Of a stretch of DNA of 64,000 bases, positions 34,388 to 42,780 are shown piece by piece; the first letter of the stretch is position 1, and every line of letters begins with the position of its first letter. Position numbers and translations under genes: made by a program. Source of the stretch: Streptomyces fildesensis (GTDB lineage Bacteria; Actinomycetota; Actinomycetes; Streptomycetales; Streptomycetaceae); contig NZ_JAAIKO010000001.1 of assembly GCF_016107395.1 (NCBI RefSeq), positions 248,001-312,000 on the forward strand, in the 5' to 3' direction. The notes beneath the pieces are model-generated. The model was given only the letters and a program-made list of their open reading frames with translations, did no database searches and was not told where the DNA came from.

Positions 34388-36253
34388 TCAGCGCTTGGCG
34401 CGGGAGTACGCGCGGCCGCGCTCCTTCTGGTCCAGGACGACCTTGCGGATACGCACGGTCTCCGGGGTGACCTCGATGCACTCGTCCTCGCGGCAGAACT
34501 CGAGGGACTGCTCCAGGGAGAGCCTGCGCGGCGGCACCACGTTCTCGGTGTTGTCCGCGGAGGCGGCGCGCATGTTGGTGAGCTTCTTCTCCTTGGTGAT
34601 GTTCACGTCCATGTCGTCGGAACGCGAGTTCTCACCGATGATCATGCCCTCGTACACCTCGGTGGTCGCCTCGACGAAGATCACGCCGCGCTCCTGGAGG
34701 TTGATCATCGCGAACGGCGTCACGACGCCGGCGCGGTCCGCCACCAGGGAACCGTTGTTACGGGTGCGCAGGTCGCCGAACCACGGCTCGTGACCCTCGA
34801 AGATGCTGTGCGCGATACCGGTACCGCGGGTGTCCGTGAGGAACTCGGTACGGAAACCGATCAGGCCACGGGCCGGGACGATGAACTCCATGCGGACCCA
34901 GCCGGAGCCGTGGTTCGTCATGGTCTCCATGCGGCCCTTGCGGGTCGCCATCAGCTGGGTGATCGCGCCGAGGTACTCCTCGGGGGTGTCGATCGTCATG
35001 CGCTCGACCGGCTCGTGGACCTTGCCGTTGATCGTCTTGGTGACGACCTGCGGCTTGCCGACGGTCAGCTCGAAGCCCTCGCGGCGCATCTGCTCGACGA
35101 GGATCGCCAGCGCCAGCTCGCCACGGCCCTGGACCTCCCACGCGTCGGGACGCTCGGTCGGCAGCACGCGGAGCGAGACGTTACCGATGAGCTCCTTGTC
35201 CAGCCGGTCCTTCACCTGGCGGGCGGTGACCTTGTGGCCCTTGCCGCCCTTGCCGACCAGCGGCGAGGTGTTGGTACCGATGGTCATGGAGATGGCCGGC
35301 TCGTCGACCGTGATGAGCGGCAGCGCGACCGGGTTCTCCAGGTCGGCCAGCGTCTCGCCGATGGTGATGTCCGGGATACCGGCCACGGCGCAGATGTCGC
35401 CGGGGCCCGCCATCTCGGCCGGCTTGCGGGTGAGCGCCTCGGTCATCAGCAGCTCGGTGATCTTGACCTGGGTGACCGAACCGTCACGCTTCATCCACGC
35501 GACCTGCTGGCCCTTGCGAAGCTCGCCCTCCTCGACGCGGAGGAGCGCGATACGGCCGAGGAAGTTGTCGGCGTCCAGGTTGGTGACGTGTGCCTGGAGC
35601 GGCGCGCCCTCGGTGTACTCGGGCGCGGGGACCGTCGACAGGATGGTGGAGAAGAACGGCTCCAGCGAGTCGCTGTCCGAGGGGACCGTGCCGTTCTCCG
35701 GCTTGGTCAGCGAGGCGACGCCGTCACGGGCACAGGCGTAGACGATCGGGAACTCGATCTGCTCCTCGGTCGCGTCCAGGTCAAGGAAGAGGTCGTAGGT
35801 CTCGTTGATGACCTCGTCGATCCGGGAGTCCGGGCGGTCCGTCTTGTTGATGCACAGGATGACCGGCAGGTTCGCCGTCAGCGCCTTGCGCAGCACGAAG
35901 CGGGTCTGCGGCAGGGGGCCCTCGGAGGCGTCCACGAGGAGCACGACCGCGTCGACCATCGACAGGCCGCGCTCGACCTCACCACCGAAGTCGGCGTGGC
36001 CGGGGGTGTCGATGATGTTGATCGTGATGACGTCACCGCCACCCTTGGGGTGGTACTTCACGGCCGTGTTCTTGGCCAGGATCGTGATGCCCTTCTCACG
36101 TTCCAGGTCGTTCGAGTCCATCATGCGGTCATCGAGGTGCTGGTGGGCAGCGAATGCGCCGGCCTGCTTGAGCATGGCGTCGACAAGGGTCGTCTTGCCG
36201 TGGTCGACGTGGGCGACAATGGCGACGTTACGAATATCGTGGCGCGTGGACAT
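34388..36253 (-). CDS. typA: TypA/BipA ribosome-associated GTPase
   Basis: This 621-residue translational GTPase of the EF-G class binds the ribosome and supports assembly and stress adaptation. G1 is AHVDHGKTT (residues ~15-23), G3 DTPGHADFGG and G4 NKTDRPD. The C-terminal segment GWVRMEFIVPARGLIGFRTEFLTDTRGTG is diagnostic of TypA. Length matches the family. ATG 36253 was chosen because MSTRHDIRNVAIVAHVDHGKTT is the usual start. An 18-codon extension is unlikely. Confidence 0.95.
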   Translation of the reverse strand: MSTRHDIRNVAIVAHVDHGKTTLVDAMLKQAGAFAAHQHLDDRMMDSNDLEREKGITILAKNTAVKYHPKGGGDVITINIIDTPGHADFGGEVERGLSMVDAVVLLVDASEGPLPQTRFVLRKALTANLPVILCINKTDRPDSRIDEVINETYDLFLDLDATEEQIEFPIVYACARDGVASLTKPENGTVPSDSDSLEPFFSTILSTVPAPEYTEGAPLQAHVTNLDADNFLGRIALLRVEEGELRKGQQVAWMKRDGSVTQVKITELLMTEALTRKPAEMAGPGDICAVAGIPDITIGETLADLENPVALPLITVDEPAISMTIGTNTSPLVGKGGKGHKVTARQVKDRLDKELIGNVSLRVLPTERPDAWEVQGRGELALAILVEQMRREGFELTVGKPQVVTKTINGKVHEPVERMTIDTPEEYLGAITQLMATRKGRMETMTNHGSGWVRMEFIVPARGLIGFRTEFLTDTRGTGIAHSIFEGHEPWFGDLRTRNNGSLVADRAGVVTPFAMINLQERGVIFVEATTEVYEGMIIGENSRSDDMDVNITKEKKLTNMRAASADNTENVVPPRRLSLEQSLEFCREDECIEVTPETVRIRKVVLDQKERGRAYSRAKR

Positions 36254-36327
36254 GCTGCGGCGCTTCTCCCGGGATCGTGGATGGCTGCGCGTTCCGTGTT
36301 GACGCACTCGCCCGCCGGGCAGGACAA

Positions 36328-36362
36328 GCCGCGGCCTTACCCCATGGTACGGGGCCCGCGGC
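36328..36362. other. Imperfect hairpin upstream of typA
   Basis: GCCGCGG (36328-36334) can pair with CCGCGGC (36356-36362), and CCCC (36340-36343) with GGGG (36351-36354), with unequal inner gaps. It lies 75-109 bases upstream of typA and 179 bases after the orphan lipoprotein gene. It could be a terminator of the latter or a typA leader structure. The remaining gap (36363-36540) also has a short GGCTCC-TTCC-GGAGCC stem at 36412-36427. Confidence 0.35.
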
Positions 36363-36540
36363 GACTCGGCCGCCCGAGCGAGGTTTGAACGCCGGTATCA
36401 CCGGCCCCACAGGCTCCTTCCGGAGCCGGCAGGACCGGTGTGACAACCGGAAGGACCCGTGGCAGCGGCGGTATCCGGGCGTATTCCGCCATCCGGGCGG
36501 CGGGGCGGCCCGATCCGGCAAAAGCGCTGCGCGCGGACCC

Positions 36541-38400
36541 CTACTTACGGAACCCGATGTCCTGGTATCGGGGGGACTCGAAGCCGAAGGCGCCGGCGTT
36601 GGCGACCGTGGGCCGCAGCGCGACGACCTCGGGGCGCTGGAAGAGCGGGACGGAGCCGGCCGCGGCCCAGATCCGGGAGTCGGCCCGTGCGGTGAGGTCG
36701 CGGGCCGCCTTCTGGTCCAGTTCCGAGCCGGCCTGGTCGAGCAGCTGGTCGATCTGGTCGGTGCCGACCCGTGAGTAGTTCTGCTCGACGGTCAGCGATC
36801 CGTCGGGGGCGGGCAGCGGCTTGGCGAAGATCGGCCGGTCGTCGGTGGCCGGGTAGGCCGTGCCGGGCCAGGAGTACAGGGCCAGGTCGAAGTTTCCGGA
36901 GGCGACGTGGTCGTGGAAGAAGCTCGTGTCGGCGACCTTGGTGATCTCGGTGCGGACCCCGATCTTCGACAGCATCGTCGCGATCCGGTTCCCCACGTCG
37001 GCCAGCACCGGCGAGGTGGAGGGGACGACGAACCGCAGGCTGAGCTGCTTGCCGGCCTTGCGCAGCGTTCCGCTGGGCTCGACCACCGTCACACCGAGGG
37101 CCGGGGCGGCCGCGTCGGGCTTGGTGGGTACCGGAGCGGCGGGCTTGGCCGGGTTGGCGGCCTTGGCCCCGGACCGGGACTGCGGTGCGGTGTGCTCCCA
37201 GCCCGCGTCGGCGAGCAGCGCCTGGACCTGGCCCGCGTCCGCGGAGCCGAGGGCCGAGCTGTGGTCCGCGTAGCCGTTCTGCGAGGCGAGGACCAGGTGG
37301 TTGCCGAGCGGCTTGGCGGGCAGGCCGAGCGGCTTCAGCACGGCGTCGGCGATGGCCTGCCGGTCGACGGCGCGGGCCACCGCGCGGCGGACCCGTTCGT
37401 CGGCCAGCGGGCCCGTGCTGCCGTTGAGGGCGAGCTGCGAGTACGCGGCCCCGGGGGCCTTGCGGACGGCAAGCTTCTTGGCGGCGGCGGCCTTGCGGAC
37501 CGAGGCGAGGGCGGTCGGGTCCAGCTCCGCGACGTCGAGCTTTCCGCCGGTCAGCGCGGCGGCGCGGCCGGCGGCCGGCACGACGGTCAGCACCAGCTGG
37601 TCGAGCTTGGCGCGCTGGCCCCACCAGGCCGGGTTCCTGACCAGGGTGACGGCGCCCCCGGTACGGTTCACGTCCTTGATCCTGAACGGCCCCGCGACGG
37701 CGGTCAGCGCGGAGCGGGCGCCTTCGTTGAAGGCGTCCGGGCTGCCGGTCACGGCCTTGGGATAGAGGGGTGTGAACAGCGACCGCCAGTCGGCGTACGG
37801 GGTGGCGAAGGTGACCTTGACCTCGTGGCTGTCCGCGCCCTGGCTGACGTCGGCGATCCGGTCGTAGCCGGCGTTGCGCGCGGTCCAGTACGCGGCGTTC
37901 CGGCCGCTCAGCGCCTTCCACTGCGCGCTGAAGTCGTCGGCGCCGACGGCCCGGCCGTCGCTCCACTTCGCCTTCGGGTTGAGCTTGTACGACACGACCT
38001 GCTTCGGCTCGGTCTCGACGACGGAGGCGTCGGCCAGGAAGTCCGCGTCGCGCTGCGGGGCGCCGCGGTTGTCGAGGCGGAACATCACGGGCAGCACGGC
38101 GCCGGCGATCCGGGCCGTGTCCTCGTCGGCGTCCGCCTGATACGCGTTGAGGGTGGCCGGCACGCTGTCGACGGCCCAGCGCAGCGTTCCGCCGTCCTTG
38201 ACGCCGGCGCGGGGCGCGGCGGCGATGTCGGTGCCGGAGACGGCCGGGGCCGCGGTGGTCTCGGCGGAGCAGCCGGCGAGGGCGAGCGCGGCGACGCCCA
38301 CGAGGGCCGCACCGCGCAGCCCCGGACCTGCGGGCCGGGGGCGGTACCTGGGCCGGGGCTCTGCCCCGCCTACGGATGCGGGAATGACGCTGCGGGACAT
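36541..38400 (-). CDS. Orphan ABC peptide-binding lipoprotein (SBP_bac_5)
   Basis: This 619-residue lipoprotein has an unusually long n-region (29 residues, Arg/Pro-rich) before the hydrophobic core and the lipobox LALAGC with Cys44. The family-5 binding domain begins at GGTLRWAVDSVPATLNAYQADADEDT and ends in YQDIGFRK. An Ala/Pro/Lys-rich insertion (SRSGAKAANPAKPAAPVPTKPDAAAP) sits in the middle. No permease or ATPase is adjacent, so it may feed one of the three importers in this window or act as a sensor. It is read toward typA. Confidence 0.82.
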   Translation of the reverse strand: MSRSVIPASVGGAEPRPRYRPRPAGPGLRGAALVGVAALALAGCSAETTAAPAVSGTDIAAAPRAGVKDGGTLRWAVDSVPATLNAYQADADEDTARIAGAVLPVMFRLDNRGAPQRDADFLADASVVETEPKQVVSYKLNPKAKWSDGRAVGADDFSAQWKALSGRNAAYWTARNAGYDRIADVSQGADSHEVKVTFATPYADWRSLFTPLYPKAVTGSPDAFNEGARSALTAVAGPFRIKDVNRTGGAVTLVRNPAWWGQRAKLDQLVLTVVPAAGRAAALTGGKLDVAELDPTALASVRKAAAAKKLAVRKAPGAAYSQLALNGSTGPLADERVRRAVARAVDRQAIADAVLKPLGLPAKPLGNHLVLASQNGYADHSSALGSADAGQVQALLADAGWEHTAPQSRSGAKAANPAKPAAPVPTKPDAAAPALGVTVVEPSGTLRKAGKQLSLRFVVPSTSPVLADVGNRIATMLSKIGVRTEITKVADTSFFHDHVASGNFDLALYSWPGTAYPATDDRPIFAKPLPAPDGSLTVEQNYSRVGTDQIDQLLDQAGSELDQKAARDLTARADSRIWAAAGSVPLFQRPEVVALRPTVANAGAFGFESPRYQDIGFRK

Positions 38401-38742
38401 GGGTCAGGTACCTCCGCGGGCTCTCCGGCCGCCTTCGGTCCGGCATACGCCTTCGGGACGTGCACCAGTAATACTCAGTTGGCGGTATTTGTCGCTTATC
38501 GCACCTACTGAAAGCGACAGGTACCCGCACGGCGCCGCGACACGGCGCGAAGCGGGCCACAGGCCACCCGAACGGCGGTGGGGCGCCCGCCCGCGGCCCG
38601 CGCGGGCGTGCGGCCGGGGCGCGATTCCGGAACGGGCGCCATTTCCCCCGCACGCGCTCTTCCCAATGGCGCATGTGACGCGCGACACTCGCTTCCGCAT
38701 GAGCGTCACCAACCGCACTGCGGCAGAGCTGAGGGCAAATCC
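38401..38742. promoter_or_regulatory. Divergent intergenic region, orphan lipoprotein / sdh operon
   Basis: These 342 bases separate divergent genes. The part near 38470-38515 is locally AT-richer and holds an inverted repeat (listed separately). A second dyad, GTGACGC...GCGTCAC (38675-38681, 38703-38709), lies about 34-68 bases upstream of the small coiled-coil gene. No ORF with coding character was found. Confidence 0.5.
38490..38519. promoter_or_regulatory. Inverted repeat upstream of orphan lipoprotein gene
   Basis: TGTCGCTT (38490-38497) and AAGCGACA (38512-38519) are exact reverse complements with a 14-base spacer. The dyad lies 90-119 bases upstream of the lipoprotein start in the AT-rich part of the gap, where a promoter would be expected. 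The binding protein is unknown. Confidence 0.4.
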
Positions 38743-39030
38743 ATGTCCCTGCAAGACGATCTGACATCGGTTCAGCGCCGGCTGGACGACCTGGTCCGCT
38801 GCGTGGGCCGGCTGGAGCAGCACGTCGGGAACAGCCTCGACATGCGTCGTGTACGTGCCGACGCGGACCACCTCCGCGAGAGCCTGACCCTGCTGCGCGA
38901 GGCCGCACCGTCCGCCGCCCCACCGGGCCCGGTGGAGATGGTGATCGTGCCCGACACCCCGTACGACCCCGCGCTGTGGTCCGACTGCGAGGACGAAGGC
39001 CTGGGATCGCCCCACGGCCACGCGCCGTAA
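38743..39030 (+). CDS. Small coiled-coil protein at the head of the sdh operon
   Basis: This 95-residue acidic protein has a predicted helical first half with heptad-like spacing (LTSVQRRLDDLVRCVGRLEQHVGNSLDMRRVRADADHLRESLTLL) and a flexible acidic C-terminus. I do not recognise a family. ATG 38743 was chosen; GAGGGC upstream is a fair ribosome site. It lies 84 bases before the membrane-anchor gene in the same direction and may be part of that operon, perhaps as an assembly or accessory factor (inference). Confidence 0.6.
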   Translation: MSLQDDLTSVQRRLDDLVRCVGRLEQHVGNSLDMRRVRADADHLRESLTLLREAAPSAAPPGPVEMVIVPDTPYDPALWSDCEDEGLGSPHGHAP

Positions 39031-39114
39031 CCGCGCCCTCCGCGCAGCCGCAGCCAGCCCGGCACCGCAGCCGTCACCGGCTCCCGCCCCTTCCGCTCCC
39101 CTCCGGAGTACGCA

Positions 39115-39957
39115 TTGGCCACCGGAACCACCTCCAGCACCGAGTCCGCCGACAGCAGTCCCGCCCGCCGCGGTGTCCACACTCAGGGGCGCGCGGCCAT
39201 CCCGAACCGACATCTGCGGACCGACCGGTGGTGGGTTCCGCCCCTGGTGACCGCGCTCGGCCTGGGGGCGTTCGTCGTCTACTCGACGTGGCGCGCGTTC
39301 GCGAACGGGGACTACTACGCGGCGCCGTACGTCTCGCCGTTCTACTCCCCGTGCCTGGCGTCGAACTGCACCGACATGAACGGCGGCGCCGACTGGCACC
39401 TCTTCGGGAGCTGGTGGGGCATCTCCCCGGCCCTGATCGTGCTGATCTTCCCGCTCGGCTTCCGGCTCACCTGCTACTACTACCGCAAGGCGTACTACCG
39501 CGGGTTCTGGGCCTCGCCCCCCGCCTGCGCCGTCGCCGAGCCGCACGCCACGTACACCGGTGAGACGCGGTTCCCGCTGATCCTGCAGAACATCCACCGG
39601 TACTTCTTCTACTTCGCGATCCCGGTCGCCGGGATCCTGACGTACGACGTGGTGCTGAGCTTCCGGGACGCGGACGGCAACTGGGGGCACGCGGGTCTCG
39701 GCACCCTCGTGATGCTGGTGAACATCACCCTGATCTGGGCGTACACCTTCTCCTGCCACTCCTGCCGGCACATCATCGGCGGCCGGCTCAAGCACTTCTC
39801 CAAGCACCCGGTGCGGTTCCGCCTCTGGGGCTGGGTCGGCCGGCTCAACCGGCACCACATGCTGCTCGCCTGGGTCTCGCTGATCAGCGTGGCCCTCGCG
39901 GACTTCTACGTATATCTCGTCGCCAGCGGCGCCTTCGACGACCCGCGGTTCTTCTAA
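39115..39957 (+). CDS. Succinate dehydrogenase/fumarate reductase membrane anchor subunit
   Basis: This 280-residue integral membrane protein has five to six helices. Histidines occur in or near helices (LQNIHRYFFY, NRHHMLLAW, NWGHAG), as expected for haem b or quinone sites of a single-subunit SdhC-type anchor. It precedes the flavoprotein by 21 bases. The start is a TTG at 39115 with GGAG six bases upstream, and no ATG fits. It should bind the SdhA-SdhB head to the membrane and pass electrons to menaquinone. Confidence 0.8.
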   Translation: MATGTTSSTESADSSPARRGVHTQGRAAIPNRHLRTDRWWVPPLVTALGLGAFVVYSTWRAFANGDYYAAPYVSPFYSPCLASNCTDMNGGADWHLFGSWWGISPALIVLIFPLGFRLTCYYYRKAYYRGFWASPPACAVAEPHATYTGETRFPLILQNIHRYFFYFAIPVAGILTYDVVLSFRDADGNWGHAGLGTLVMLVNITLIWAYTFSCHSCRHIIGGRLKHFSKHPVRFRLWGWVGRLNRHHMLLAWVSLISVALADFYVYLVASGAFDDPRFF

Positions 39958-39978
39958 ACGAAGGGGATGCCAACAAGC

Positions 39979-41922
39979 ATGACGCAAGTCGAAAGGCACA
40001 CTTACGACGTGGTCGTCGTCGGCGCGGGCGGGGCAGGTCTGCGCGCCGCCATCGAGGCCCGCGAGCAGGGCATGCGCACGGCGGTCATCTGCAAATCGCT
40101 GTTCGGCAAGGCGCACACGGTGATGGCCGAGGGCGGTATCGCGGCCAGCATGGGCAACGCCAACTCCAACGACAACTGGGAAGTGCACTTCCGCGACACC
40201 ATGCGCGGCGGGAAGTTCCTCAACCAGTGGCGGATGGCCGAACTGCACGCCCGCGAGGCACCCGACCGGGTGTGGGAGCTGGAGACCTGGGGCGCGCTCT
40301 TCGACCGCACCAAGGACGGCCGGATCTCGCAGCGCAACTTCGGCGGCCACGAGTACCCGCGGCTCGCGCACGTCGGCGACCGGACCGGCCTGGAGCTGAT
40401 CCGCACCCTCCAGCAGAAGATCGTCTCCCTGCAGCAGGAGGACTTCGCCGAGTTCGGCGACTACGAGGCGCGGCTCAAGGTCTTCCAGGAGTGCACGGTC
40501 ACCCGGGTGCTCAAGGACGGCCCGGCGGTCAGCGGGGTCTTCGGCTACATCCGCGAGTCGGGCCGGCTCTTCGTCATCGAGAGCCCGGCCGTGGTCCTCG
40601 CGACCGGCGGCATCGGCAAGTCCTTCAAGGTGACCTCCAACTCGTGGGAGTACACCGGCGACGGGCACGCGCTGGCACTGCTCGCGGGCGCGCCGCTCAT
40701 CAACATGGAGTTCATCCAGTTCCACCCCACCGGGATGGTCTGGCCGCCGTCCGTCAAGGGCATCCTCGTCACCGAGTCGGTCCGCGGCGACGGCGGGGTA
40801 CTGCGCAACAGCGACGGCAAACGGTTCATGTTCGACTACATCCCGGACGTGTTCAAGGAGAAGTACGCGCAGTCCGAGCAGGAGGCCGACGGCTGGTACG
40901 CCGACCCGGCCACATTCCGCCGGCCGCCGGAGCTGCTCCCCCGCGACGAGGTGGCCCGCGCCATCAACTCCGAGGTCAAGGCGGGCCGCGGCACTCCGCA
41001 CGGCGGGGTCTTCCTCGACGTCTCGACCCGGCTCCCGGCCGAGGAGATCAAACGGCGGCTGCCGTCGATGCACCACCAGTTCAAGGAACTCGCCGACGTC
41101 GACATCACCGCCGAACCCATGGAGGTCGGCCCGACCTGCCACTACATGATGGGCGGCGTCGACGTGGAGCCCGACACCGCGGCGGCCCGCGGCGTGCCGG
41201 GACTGTACGCGGCGGGCGAGGTGGCCGGAGGAATGCACGGCTCGAACCGGCTGGGCGGCAATTCCCTCTCCGACCTGCTGGTCTTCGGCCGCCGGGCCGG
41301 ACTGCACGCCTCGGAGTACGTGGCCGCGCTCGGCACCGGGCGGCCCGCCGTCCCCGAGGACCAGATCGACAGCGCGGCCGCCGAGGCGCTGCGCCCGTTC
41401 AGCGCTGAGGCCTCCGACCCCGACCTGCCGCAGGGGCAGGTCGCGGAGAACCCGTACACCCTCCACCAGGAACTGCAGCAGGCCATGAACGACCTGGTCG
41501 GCATCATCCGCCGGGCCCCGGAGATGGAGGAGGCGCTCAGCCGCCTCACCGATCTGCGGATGCGCTCGCGGCGGGCCGGCGTCGAGGGCCACCGGCAGTT
41601 CAACCCCGGCTGGCACCTGGCGATCGACCTGCGCAACATGCTGCTGGTCAGCGAGTGCGTGGCGCGTGCCGCGCTGGAGCGCACCGAGAGCCGCGGCGGC
41701 CACACCCGCGAGGACCATCCCGGCATGGACCGGACCTGGCGGAAGGTCAATCTCGTCTGCGAGCTGTCCGACCCCAGCGGCGGGCTCGCCGACACCGACC
41801 CGGAGCGCGGCCAGGTCACGCTCCGGCGCCGCGACATGGACCCGATGCGGGACGACCTCCTCGCCCTGTTCGAGAAGGAAGAACTGCTGAAGTATCTGAC
41901 GGACGAGGAGTTGGCCCCGTGA
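39979..41922 (+). CDS. sdhA: Succinate dehydrogenase/fumarate reductase flavoprotein subunit
   Basis: This 647-residue flavoprotein interconverts succinate and fumarate. It has the FAD dinucleotide site VVVVGAGGAGLRAAIEA, the probable covalent FAD-histidine in GKAHTVMAEGG, HPTGMVWPPSVKG and ESVRGDGGVLRN in the active-site capping region, and GLYAAGEVAGGMHGSNRLGGNSL. ATG 39979 gives the better spacing from AAGGGG. An ATG at 39967 directly abuts that site. It overlaps sdhB by four bases. Confidence 0.92.
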   Translation: MTQVERHTYDVVVVGAGGAGLRAAIEAREQGMRTAVICKSLFGKAHTVMAEGGIAASMGNANSNDNWEVHFRDTMRGGKFLNQWRMAELHAREAPDRVWELETWGALFDRTKDGRISQRNFGGHEYPRLAHVGDRTGLELIRTLQQKIVSLQQEDFAEFGDYEARLKVFQECTVTRVLKDGPAVSGVFGYIRESGRLFVIESPAVVLATGGIGKSFKVTSNSWEYTGDGHALALLAGAPLINMEFIQFHPTGMVWPPSVKGILVTESVRGDGGVLRNSDGKRFMFDYIPDVFKEKYAQSEQEADGWYADPATFRRPPELLPRDEVARAINSEVKAGRGTPHGGVFLDVSTRLPAEEIKRRLPSMHHQFKELADVDITAEPMEVGPTCHYMMGGVDVEPDTAAARGVPGLYAAGEVAGGMHGSNRLGGNSLSDLLVFGRRAGLHASEYVAALGTGRPAVPEDQIDSAAAEALRPFSAEASDPDLPQGQVAENPYTLHQELQQAMNDLVGIIRRAPEMEEALSRLTDLRMRSRRAGVEGHRQFNPGWHLAIDLRNMLLVSECVARAALERTESRGGHTREDHPGMDRTWRKVNLVCELSDPSGGLADTDPERGQVTLRRRDMDPMRDDLLALFEKEELLKYLTDEELAP

Positions 41923-42683
41923 CGTACACAGCACACTTCAAGGTGTGGCGGGGCGACGCCGACGGCGGGGACCTGAACGACTACCAGGTGGAAGTGAACG
42001 AGGGCGAGGTCGTCCTCGACATCATCCACCGACTGCAGGCCACCCAGGCGTCCGACCTCGCGGTCCGCTGGAACTGCAAGGCCGGCAAGTGCGGATCGTG
42101 CAGCGCCGAGATCAACGGCAGGCCGAGCCTGCTGTGCATGACGCGGATGTCGGTCTTCACGGCCGACGAGACCGTCACCGTCACCCCGATGCGCGCGTTC
42201 CCCGTCATCCGTGACCTGGTGACGGACGTGTCCTTCAACTACGCGAAGGCGCGCGAGGTGCCGGCGTTCGTGCCGCCGGCCGGCCTCAAGCCGGGCGAGT
42301 ACCGGATGCAGCAGCAGGACGTGGAACGCTCCCAGGAGTTCCGCAAGTGCATCGAGTGCTTCCTGTGCCAGGACACCTGCCACGTGGTCCGCGACCACGA
42401 GGAGAACAAGATCGCCTTCTCCGGGCCGCGCTTCCTGATGCGGATCGCCGAGCTCGACATGCATCCGCTGGACGCGGCCGCCGAGGAGGGCCTGGACCGC
42501 AAGGTGTCGGCCCAGGACGACCACGGACTCGGCTACTGCAACATCACCAAGTGCTGCACCGAGGTCTGCCCGGAACACATCAAGATCACCGACAACGCAC
42601 TCATCCCGCTCAAGGAGCGGGCGGTCGACCGCAAGTACGACCCACTGGTCTGGCTGGGCAACAAGATCCTGCGGCGGCCGTAA
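41919..42683 (+). CDS. sdhB: Succinate dehydrogenase/fumarate reductase iron-sulfur subunit
   Basis: This 254-residue subunit has an N-terminal [2Fe-2S] ferredoxin domain (CKAGKCGSCSAEINGRPSLLC) and C-terminal clusters using CIECFLCQDTC and CNITKCCTEVCPEH. It carries electrons from the flavin to the membrane quinone. The GTG at 41919 overlaps the flavoprotein stop (GTGA), so the two are translationally coupled. The strong hairpin after the stop closes the operon. Confidence 0.92.
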   Translation: MTYTAHFKVWRGDADGGDLNDYQVEVNEGEVVLDIIHRLQATQASDLAVRWNCKAGKCGSCSAEINGRPSLLCMTRMSVFTADETVTVTPMRAFPVIRDLVTDVSFNYAKAREVPAFVPPAGLKPGEYRMQQQDVERSQEFRKCIECFLCQDTCHVVRDHEENKIAFSGPRFLMRIAELDMHPLDAAAEEGLDRKVSAQDDHGLGYCNITKCCTEVCPEHIKITDNALIPLKERAVDRKYDPLVWLGNKILRRP

Positions 42684-42687
42684 CCGC

Positions 42688-42726
42688 ACCGTACGGCCTC
42701 CGGCACTCGGCCGGAGGCCGTACGGT
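42688..42726 (+). terminator. Terminator of the sdh operon
   Basis: The 16-base arms ACCGTACGGCCTCCGG (42688-42703) and CCGGAGGCCGTACGGT (42711-42726) are perfect, and one more C-G pair closes to a five-base loop. It begins five bases after the iron-sulfur subunit stop. Confidence 0.9.
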
Positions 42727-42780
42727 CGCGAGCCGTACAAACCGCGCATACGCTCCCGAACAGAGCCATGCCGCAGGCGC

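Noticed and set aside
38674..38689. Rex-like redox operator upstream of the sdh operon
   Set aside because: TGTGACGCGCGACACT is only partly symmetric and departs from the TGTGAAC-N3-TTCACA type consensus in both arms.
38404..41934. A 1176-codon open frame on the minus strand
   Set aside because: It lies opposite the sdh genes, which have clear FAD motifs. The frame has shadow-like composition.
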